DNA of 43,899 nucleotides from Desulfobacula sp. Its GTDB lineage: Bacteria > Desulfobacterota > Desulfobacteria > Desulfobacterales > Desulfobacteraceae. This document shows positions 37,888 to 43,899 of the stretch, one piece after another. Under the pieces are notes generated by a model, which was not told the DNA's origin, ran no database searches, and saw only the letters and a list, made by a program, of their open reading frames with translations. The stretch lies in contig NZ_JAUWQB010000025.1 of assembly GCF_030611305.1 (NCBI RefSeq), positions 1 to 43,899 on the forward strand. Direction: 5' to 3'. A program made the translations under genes and the position numbers. Positions within the stretch are counted from its first letter, which is position 1. Each line of letters opens with the position of its first letter.

Positions 37888-39174
37888 TTATAGTCCCACT
37901 TCAGCCAGATCCGGCCCAAGATAGGTTCGTTCCGTGTCAGCAAGCACACCCATGGCAAGAGTAATGATTGTCCATAGGTGAACTACATGATAATTGCCGC
38001 CATAATGTTCGCCAATATCTTCAATCTGGCCGTGACAATTATGACAGGGTGCGATCACATAATTTGCACCGGTTACCGCAAGCTGGTTGAATTTTGTTCT
38101 GCCATAGGCCCTTCTCTGATCGGGAAATCCTGCCTGCAAAGCACCGCCACCGCCGCCGCAGCAATAGTTGTTATCCCGGTTGGGGACAGTATCAATAAAA
38201 TTTTCTTCACCCACAACGGTTTTAATAACAAATCTTAAATCATCTACAATCTTATTGGACCCGCTTTTTCTTCCGATATTGCAGGGATCCTGCACTGTAA
38301 ACTTGGCTTTGATATCTTTATTCCAATCAGAATTGACCTTGAGCTTGCCTTCTTTAATCCACTGGGCATACAGCTCAATGATGGTGACAAGTTCGAATTT
38401 GTGAGGTATCTTGAATTTGCGCAATCCTTCCAGGATCGCAAAGTATGAATGCCCTCACTCGGTATTGACCACAACGGGGCTTTTTAAATTATTGTCCACA
38501 TGGTGAACAAACTCCTCTATAATATATTTCCATCCCTCATTATCAGCCATGAACATGCAGTAGTTTTCTCCGGCCCACATTACTGAGGGGTAAGTCCAGT
38601 CCGCACCCACTGTGTGAAGAATTTTCCATAAAGGACCCATTTCTTCAGGCTCGGTCACAGGTTCTCTGGAGTTCTGGTTCAATACCATTGTGGCACCAAC
38701 CCTGTCCACTGAGACCTGTAACTCCTCAAATCCCGGATGATCTTCCCGGATCTCCTCGGCCACATCCAGTACCGTGAATTCGAAATCATCCTTTGCGGCT
38801 CCCATGGCACTGCCGGTTCTGATATGCTGATCACATGAGCCAAGGATACCTTTAGGACGTTTCTCCCTGGGAACGTTTGCACGCAGATTAAAAATTAGTG
38901 CCGGCACATTAATTTTCATGGGGCAGGCTGACACACAACGTGCGCACATACTGCAAACCCATTTCCAGTCGGTTTTCAGCACTTCATCATCCATCCCTAA
39001 GTTCAGCATTCTAATGAGCTTTCTGGGATCCATGCCAAACTGTTCTGATGCGGGACATCCACCCGTGCAGGTCCCGCATGTCAGACAAAGATCAAAGTTC
39101 GCATCCGGCACCTTCGATAGAACCTCATCTTTAAACTCAATGTCAAGTTCATCAATCTTAATCGCCTCTGCCAT
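37888..39174 (-). CDS. hdrD: HdrC-HdrB fusion (HdrD-like) Fe-S protein with selenocysteine
   Basis: 428 residues if TGA at 38455-38457 is read as selenocysteine (residue 240). The N-terminal half has two [4Fe-4S] motifs, CLTCGTCTGGCP (Cys30-40) and CSMCARCVSACP (Cys74-84), as in HdrC. The C-terminal half has an HdrB-type cysteine-rich domain: Cys298, CCG at 338-340, Cys377 and Cys380. Around the TGA it reads VVNTE-U-GHSYFAI, where the family usually has ECGHxY. The frame continues unbroken on both sides with only this stop. It should carry the noncubane cluster site of an Hdr-like complex. It is 14 bases after the MetF paralogue and 15 before hdrA. Confidence 0.85.
38421..38439 (-). promoter_or_regulatory. 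bSECIS-like hairpin for the HdrC-HdrB fusion gene
   Basis: A 7-bp stem (GCGAUCC with GGAUUGC, one G-U pair) closes a UGGAA loop. The loop begins 22 bases after UGA. The loop and its closing CC/GG pairs match those of the mvhD hairpin almost exactly, although the surrounding codons are unrelated. Confidence 0.65.
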
Positions 39175-39188
39175 TTTAAAATTCTCCC

Positions 39189-40067
39189 TTATCTTAATTT
39201 GGCTGCATTCAGATACTGCACCAGATTATCGACACCGCCGATGGTAATAATATGAACCCCCTGACAGATATCTTTCAGACTGTTTACAGTATCGGCAAAA
39301 AGCTCCATGCTTGCCTTTTTTTTGTTAGGTGCTTTCATCAGATTCTGGATAACCCACTCAGGTACAAGTCCGGATTTGAAATGGCGGTTCAAAAATTTCC
39401 CCATCCCTGCTGTTCTCAAAATCATGACTTCAGCAATGACAGGGACTTTAAAAGGTTCAACCTGCTTCATGAATCTGGCAAACTGATCAACATCAAAAAT
39501 GGGCGTCGTTAAAAAATACCCCGTACCCACATTCATCATGTCTTCCATTTCTTCCATGCCACGTTTTGGCATGTTTTTCCCCCAGGGTGTTTCAATGCCG
39601 GAGCCCAATACAAAATCAATCTTGTTGTCAAGCTCTTTTCCTTCAATTGTAACCCCTTGTTTCAAGTGATCCATAACCGATCCCAATTTTCCTGAATCAA
39701 CATGGAAGAACATTGACTCCTGGAGTGTATCTCCTGCAATCCTGTAGTCTTCCGTAAATACCAAAAGATTTTCAACACCGGTCTCATGGGCAATTGTCAG
39801 ATCCTTTTGCAGCTGGAATCTATTTTTATCTCTTGTAGTGGTTTGATAAATCGCATTCAAATTGTTCTCTTTTAAAAGGCCACAGGCTTTGATGGTGTCA
39901 CTCACAACTCCTTCAAGTTCTATTTCTGAAACAGATACGCCGTCCACACGGCCTTTTACCCTGTTAAGGCTATCAATAATAACCTCGGGTTCTTCATCAC
40001 CGAGGGGAACCTGTAGTTCGGACGTCACAACAAATCTCTTTTTTTCCAAAGATTCCTTTAAATTCAT
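39189..40067 (-). CDS. Methylenetetrahydrofolate reductase paralogue
   Basis: A 292-residue MTHFR-fold protein, divergent from the MetF at 31233. The N-terminal glutamate (TSELQVP) is kept and an aspartate is present at the expected flavin site (FTEDY). The folate-binding glutamine is not: IQTQCIF of MetF is LTTPIF here. It has no MetV-type extension. It is the second gene of the operon, 14 bases after the regulator and 14 before the HdrC-HdrB fusion. It may be a second catalytic or a docking subunit acting on another pterin. Confidence 0.8.
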   Translation of the reverse strand: MNLKESLEKKRFVVTSELQVPLGDEEPEVIIDSLNRVKGRVDGVSVSEIELEGVVSDTIKACGLLKENNLNAIYQTTTRDKNRFQLQKDLTIAHETGVENLLVFTEDYRIAGDTLQESMFFHVDSGKLGSVMDHLKQGVTIEGKELDNKIDFVLGSGIETPWGKNMPKRGMEEMEDMMNVGTGYFLTTPIFDVDQFARFMKQVEPFKVPVIAEVMILRTAGMGKFLNRHFKSGLVPEWVIQNLMKAPNKKKASMELFADTVNSLKDICQGVHIITIGGVDNLVQYLNAAKLR

Positions 40068-40081
40068 GATCTGCCTCCTTT

Positions 40082-40654
40082 TTATTTTAATCCGAGTAAT
40101 TTGGCCACTTCATCCTTAAGCTTTTGCAGGGGCAATGGCTTTGAAAAACAAACATCCGCACCGTTCTCTTTCATCTGCGCGAATTTATCATCATCCAGGT
40201 ATGCAGATAATACGATAATCTTAGTGTCTTTTGTTTTCTCGTTGTTCTTAATTTTTTTACAGACTTCATACCCTTTGATATCAGGCATCATAATGTCAAG
40301 AATCAAAAGGTCGGGATGAAAATGATTCACCTGAAGTCCGGCTTCGAAACCATCCGAGGCGGAAAGAACCTCATAATCAAATTCATCTTCCTCCAGAGCC
40401 TGTACAATTGACTCGACAATGATCATGTCATCGTCTACGACCAGAATCTTTTTTCTGGCGCCTTCATCTTTCTCTTCAGGAATAGGGATTCCCTGGCTTC
40501 TCATAAAAGTTTCAAGATCAGATTTTTTTATCCTGCGATGTCCGCCAACGGTTCGATACGCTTTAATGTGTCCAGCTTCCACCCAATTTATAATGGTTTT
40601 AGATGAAACATTACAGTATTTGCTTGCGGTAAATACGGTCAACGTGTCTTCCAT
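40082..40654 (-). CDS. Response regulator with N-terminal MerR/excisionase-like HTH
   Basis: A 190-residue protein with an uncommon domain order. Residues 5-52 are a helix-turn-helix of the MerR/excisionase type (TASKYCNVSSKTIINWVEAGHIKAYRTVGGHRRIKKSDLETF). A linker follows to about residue 66, then a receiver domain at 68-190 with VVDDD, phospho-acceptor Asp120 (LILDIMMPD), the LSAY threonine/serine position and the SKPLP lysine. Most response regulators have the receiver first. It is the first gene of the Hdr-Met operon (14-base gap) and lies 300 bases downstream of a histidine kinase on the same strand. Its promoter has AT-rich palindromes it may bind. AGGAGGAGG precedes the ATG. Confidence 0.88.
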   Translation of the reverse strand: MEDTLTVFTASKYCNVSSKTIINWVEAGHIKAYRTVGGHRRIKKSDLETFMRSQGIPIPEEKDEGARKKILVVDDDMIIVESIVQALEEDEFDYEVLSASDGFEAGLQVNHFHPDLLILDIMMPDIKGYEVCKKIKNNEKTKDTKIIVLSAYLDDDKFAQMKENGADVCFSKPLPLQKLKDEVAKLLGLK

Positions 40655-40677
40655 AACACCTCCTCCTCTTAATTGTT

Positions 40678-40710
40678 TTATAATTATAGTTATTATAGTT
40701 ATTATATAAA
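40678..40710 (-). promoter_or_regulatory. AT-rich repeat cluster over the regulator operon promoter
   Basis: Contains TATAGTTAT twice in tandem (9-bp period) and a further related TATAATTATA word. It overlaps TATAAT words usable as -10 elements, so a bound protein could compete with polymerase. Confidence 0.45.
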
Positions 40711-40724
40711 AATTCTTTTGTCAA
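40692..40724 (-). promoter_or_regulatory. Candidate promoter of the Hdr-Met operon
   Basis: On the minus strand, TTGACA (40724-40719) is followed by TATAAT after 12 bp and again after 21 bp (40697-40692). Neither spacing is the normal 17. A long spacer is known from MerR-controlled promoters, which the regulator twists into shape; the encoded regulator has a MerR-like helix-turn-helix. Activator dependence is an inference. Confidence 0.4.
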
Positions 40725-40740
40725 GTACTTAAAAAATAAA

Positions 40741-40774
40741 TATAATAACTATTATAAGTATAATAACTATTATA
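40741..40774 (-). promoter_or_regulatory. Two tandem 16-bp palindromes upstream of the Hdr-Met operon
   Basis: TATAATA-AC-TATTATA occurs at 40741-40756 and again at 40759-40774, an 18-bp period. Each is a perfect palindrome of 7-bp half-sites. They lie 17-50 bp upstream of the TTGACA, where an activator usually binds. Probable operators of the adjacent regulator. Confidence 0.55.
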
Positions 40775-40950
40775 ATCAAGCCAGAGAATATCCCTGTCAC
40801 AAAGGCTTTCAACGAATCGTAAGGATAAAATATCAATACAAGATAAAAAAATATTTTTTAGGATCCTGATATTCTTTTTAAAAAATACCAGGACTTGGAG
40901 GAAGAAATTGAAAAGCCGGCAGAAAAATGGCCTTTTTTTGTTTTTACAGC

Positions 40951-42774
40951 TTATTCACAGGCTATGGGAAGCATGATACCGAATTTTGTCCATTGTCCTT
41001 CTTCGGATTCAACTATAATATCCCCACCATGGTCTTTAATAAAACCATAACAGACAGAAAGCCCAAGCCCCACTCCCTGAACACTCTCTTTTTTGGTGGT
41101 AAAAAAAGAATCAAAAATCTTTTTCATATGCTCGGGTTTTATACCCATTCCCGTATCCTTGATAATGATAAAAAGTTTTTTGGAAACAACCTTAGTGGAT
41201 ATCTCAAGGTTGCCGCCATCCGGCATGGCATACATGGCATTGGAAAACATATTAATAAATACCTGACGCAATTGATCCCTGGATGCCAGAATGACTCCCG
41301 GGTTCTCAACAAGATCCATACTTAGTTTTATACTGTTTTCCCTGAACCGTTTTTCATATAACATTATCAGCTCATCAATGACCACGTTAATGTCTATCTC
41401 TATGCGTTTGTCCTGATCCGGTTTTGAGAAAGACAGCATTTTTTTCAGCATGTCTGCCAGCCGTTCAATCTCAGACAAAGACATATCCAAAAGCCTTCGC
41501 CTCTTGTTTTGAGGAGAAATCTCGGTTTTCATCAATTCAAGGGTATTCATTATACCAAACAGGGGGTTGTTGAGTTCGTGTGCGATCTGGGAAGTAAGCC
41601 TGCCCATGGCAGCCAGCTTTTCTGACTGGAGCAGATGTTGTCTTGCTTCGCCAAGTTCTCGTTCTGTTTGAAGCTGCTCCTTTAAATCGACAAATAATCC
41701 AACCGTTGCCAGTTCATCGCCTTTTTCATCATAAAGGATGCTGGCAGAAAGATTGCCTTCAACCAGCTCACCATTATCCTTTTTAAAATTTAATAGATAA
41801 GAGTTCAGCCTGCCCCTGCCCCCGAACTTTTCATCTCTCATCATTTCCATGACATTATTGGCCACCTTATTTGAAAAAATCTGCTGGATGCTCATTTTTC
41901 CGATGACTTGTTCGGACTCATACCCGAAGATATCTTCAGCGCTCTGGTTCCACAATTTGACAATGCCCCTCATATCCATTGCCATAATGGCATTGGGAGA
42001 ACATGAAATAATTTGATCCAAAAAATCATGGGCTTCTTTTATTTGGTTTTCACTTTTTTTTCTTCGGGTCTGATCTACAACAATCCCTTCATAACCAAGG
42101 ATCACCCCTTTGGGATCATACCGGACATTACTGGTTAAAAGGATATGAAGTATATGCCCGTCCCGTCTTCTCCACCTTACTTCATAATCAACGACCCGAC
42201 CTTTTTTTTCTATAATTTCAGTGTACTTACGCCTGTCATCGGGACTTAAATAAACATCTCTTGCAAGATCAAGCGAAAGGAATTCTTCCTTATCCTGATA
42301 CCCAAGCATCTTTAACAACGTAGGATTAACATCTAAAAACCGACCTTTTTTACTGCTGACAAACACCCCGCATCCAGCATGCGTAAAAAGCCTTTGATAG
42401 CTTGCTTTAGAGGCTTTTAGTTTCTCCTCCTGTAGTACGTTGTGAGTGATATCACGGTATACGGAAAGTTTTGATTTGGTTCCGTCCTGATTGATCACCG
42501 GAAGCTCTGACAGAACAAATATTTTATCAAGGGATTCAATATAGACCTCACTGTGATGTGTTTCATTATTAATAAAAACCTCATCATATTTACACCAGTC
42601 GCAAGGGGCATCAGATCCGATCAATACTTCATGACATTTCTTCCCGACCCCTTCGCCAAACAGTTCTTTCATGAATTTATTCATATATTCAACGGTATAA
42701 TTCTCGTTGATAATATAAATACCATCTTCAAAAACATCCAGCGCATCCAAGAGCTTCGGAGTGTGATCAGCCAT
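40951..42774 (-). CDS. PAS-domain sensor histidine kinase
   Basis: A 607-residue soluble kinase with no membrane segments. Three PAS domains lie at about 10-112, 122-240 and 250-370; the first has cysteines in the segment DAPCDWCKYD, possibly for metal or redox sensing. The phospho-acceptor is His399 (IAHELNNPL), followed by the dimerisation helices, then an HATPase domain with INMFSNAMYAM (N box), DTGMGIKPEHMKKIFDSFFTTK (G1/F boxes) and GVGLGLSV (G2). It lies directly upstream of the HTH-receiver gene on the same strand and is its probable partner. Confidence 0.92.
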   Translation of the reverse strand: MADHTPKLLDALDVFEDGIYIINENYTVEYMNKFMKELFGEGVGKKCHEVLIGSDAPCDWCKYDEVFINNETHHSEVYIESLDKIFVLSELPVINQDGTKSKLSVYRDITHNVLQEEKLKASKASYQRLFTHAGCGVFVSSKKGRFLDVNPTLLKMLGYQDKEEFLSLDLARDVYLSPDDRRKYTEIIEKKGRVVDYEVRWRRRDGHILHILLTSNVRYDPKGVILGYEGIVVDQTRRKKSENQIKEAHDFLDQIISCSPNAIMAMDMRGIVKLWNQSAEDIFGYESEQVIGKMSIQQIFSNKVANNVMEMMRDEKFGGRGRLNSYLLNFKKDNGELVEGNLSASILYDEKGDELATVGLFVDLKEQLQTERELGEARQHLLQSEKLAAMGRLTSQIAHELNNPLFGIMNTLELMKTEISPQNKRRRLLDMSLSEIERLADMLKKMLSFSKPDQDKRIEIDINVVIDELIMLYEKRFRENSIKLSMDLVENPGVILASRDQLRQVFINMFSNAMYAMPDGGNLEISTKVVSKKLFIIIKDTGMGIKPEHMKKIFDSFFTTKKESVQGVGLGLSVCYGFIKDHGGDIIVESEEGQWTKFGIMLPIACE

Positions 42775-42815
42775 GACGGGTCTCCTTTAAAATAAAAAAA
42801 TAAATTATAATTAAC

Positions 42816-42844
42816 TAAATACTTGCCGCCCTGTTTTTTGTCAA
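42816..42844 (-). promoter_or_regulatory. Predicted promoter of the histidine kinase gene
   Basis: Minus strand TTGACA (42844-42839), 17-bp spacer, TATTTA (42821-42816). It lies about 45 bp upstream of the kinase start. Confidence 0.5.
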
Positions 42845-42880
42845 GGTTAGGCGCATTGACTGAACATTTAGAAGGCTTTC

Positions 42881-42912
42881 CCTTGACACTTTGAATCAAG
42901 GAAAAGTATATA
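42881..42912 (+). promoter_or_regulatory. Predicted promoter with palindrome, upstream of the MBL-fold gene
   Basis: TTGACA (42883-42888), 18-bp spacer, TATATA (42907-42912). An inverted repeat CCTTGA-N9-TCAAGG (42881-42901) covers the -35 and part of the spacer and could be a repressor site. Confidence 0.5.
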
Positions 42913-42963
42913 AACTCTGTTATTTGATAGCAGGATATCTGAAAATGATTAAAAGGGGCATTA

Positions 42964-43824
42964 ATGAAAAATCATTACATACCTGAAAACAAATTTCCCA
43001 TTGAGATTGATCAGAACATATTTATGCTGGGCAATTATTTTTTCAATCTGTTTCTGATTATCGGCAACAGACACTCCGCACTGTTTGAAGTGGGTATCTC
43101 AGCCATCGTTGATACGGTGATCAACCAATTGGAACTTCTTGATATCAATCCGGATTTTATCATTCCGTCCCACCCCCATTCCGACCATATCACGGGACTG
43201 CCGGGTCTTGCTAAAAGATATCCAACGGCCCGAATTGTTTCAGCAGCAGGGGCAAAAGAATTCATTGAGCATCCCAAAGCAGGACCGTTGTTGATTAAAG
43301 AAGATATATTCATGTCAAAAAGCCTGGCCGATCTTAAAATCAAACCCGGCAGACCGCCATTGGAAAAAATTCCGAATCTTGACGGATCATTGGTCATTAA
43401 CGACAAGCTATCAATAGACCTTGGCCGGATCGCATTAGATCTAATCAAAGTAGAAGGCCATTCCCCTGGAAACCTTATCGGGGTTTTAAATGAAAAAAAA
43501 ATCCTGTTCTGCTCCGACAGCCTTGGATTTCATTTTCCAGGCAGGGGATATCTCCCGTTATTTTTTACCCATGCCGATTCATATCTTTCAACCCTTAATT
43601 TTATTAAGGAATTTAACCCTTCCACTGTCTGCCCTGCACATCAGGGCCCTTTGTCGAGGAAAGCTGCGACAACCGGCATTCAAGAATCCCTGGACATTAC
43701 ACTCAACACCATTAAAAATATAAAACTGTCGGCTCTTTCTGATGAAACGCTTGCCAGGGATATATTTAAACAAAGCTATAAAGATGAATTTACCCTTTAT
43801 ACCTTACATTTCGCACGAGAATAA
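42964..43824 (+). CDS. Metallo-beta-lactamase-fold hydrolase
   Basis: A 286-residue MBL-fold protein with SHPHSDHITG (HxHxDH), EGHSPGN (third histidine), the FCSDSLGFH aspartate and CPAHQGP. This arrangement resembles general hydrolases and flavodiiron-type lactamase domains, but no flavodoxin follows. Substrate unknown. It is divergent from the histidine kinase, with AAAAGGGG before the ATG. Confidence 0.82.
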   Translation: MKNHYIPENKFPIEIDQNIFMLGNYFFNLFLIIGNRHSALFEVGISAIVDTVINQLELLDINPDFIIPSHPHSDHITGLPGLAKRYPTARIVSAAGAKEFIEHPKAGPLLIKEDIFMSKSLADLKIKPGRPPLEKIPNLDGSLVINDKLSIDLGRIALDLIKVEGHSPGNLIGVLNEKKILFCSDSLGFHFPGRGYLPLFFTHADSYLSTLNFIKEFNPSTVCPAHQGPLSRKAATTGIQESLDITLNTIKNIKLSALSDETLARDIFKQSYKDEFTLYTLHFARE

Positions 43825-43899
43825 AAAAAAATGGGGCCAAACACGTAAATCCTCTATGGATTAGATAACCTATTGATATTATAAGGAATAATAAATCTA
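43825..43899. other. Right edge, no gene seen
   Basis: AT-rich sequence after the last stop; no gene or terminator can be supported. Confidence 0.3.

Noticed and set aside
38421-38457. Reading the TGA as a true stop, giving two separate genes (38455-39174 and 37888-38424)
   Set aside because: The second part would start at a TTG with no ribosome-binding site, both halves are one family, and the TGA replaces a conserved cysteine with a SECIS-like hairpin downstream.

Overview
The window looks like a chromosomal segment of a strictly anaerobic deltaproteobacterial sulfate reducer (Desulfobacteraceae/Desulfobacterales type). The main reasons are a heterodisulfide-reductase-like (Hdr) flavin complex encoded with both methylene-tetrahydrofolate reductase subunits (MetF/MetV) and an MvhD-type subunit, in-frame TGA codons that are best read as selenocysteine, TRAP transport, a UbiD-family decarboxylase and moderate-to-low GC content. 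All family calls come from reading motifs by eye; no search was run.

Layout. 114-6387 (minus strand): a cyclase-homology protein and a zinc-ribbon membrane protein, a UbiD-family decarboxylase, a Tat-type M48 lipoprotein protease with TPR repeats, and a small membrane protein. 6737-7306 (plus): a PlsC-like acyltransferase. 7506-10637 (minus): FAD amine/amino-acid oxidoreductase, PII and aspartase in one operon. 10800-11824: an ISL3-type insertion sequence with intact ends and an 8-bp target duplication but a transposase lacking its N-terminal domain. 12028-21160 (plus): an AT-rich catabolic island with an M19 dipeptidase, a TRAP transporter (dctPQM), two MmgE/PrpD proteins, an aspartoacylase-fold protein that has lost its zinc ligands, and an RpiR regulator. 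21924-25687 (plus): a DUF2889-like protein, a site-2 protease homologue, MurJ and a sirtuin. 25682-29479 (minus): an MrfA-type helicase fused to an MrfB-type exonuclease, broken by a +1 frameshift, and arginase. 29592-31151 (plus): a phosphatase-fold protein and a metallo-beta-lactamase-fold protein.

31233-42774 (minus) is the highlight. A PAS histidine kinase is followed by a seven-gene, tightly spaced operon: response regulator with an N-terminal MerR/excisionase-like helix-turn-helix, MetF paralogue, HdrC-HdrB fusion with a predicted selenocysteine, a 1487-residue HdrA carrying an NfnB/GltD-like insertion and a second HdrA unit, an MvhD with a predicted selenocysteine, MetV and MetF. Each of the two in-frame TGA codons replaces a conserved cysteine and is followed at the right distance by a hairpin, and the two hairpins have almost the same apical loop (UGGCA and UGGAA). 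The likely role is a flavin-based electron-bifurcating or confurcating methylene-tetrahydrofolate reductase of the Wood-Ljungdahl (acetyl-CoA) pathway, with its own two-component control. Perfect 16-bp palindromes sit just upstream of the regulator gene. The window ends with a divergent metallo-beta-lactamase-fold gene (42964-43824).
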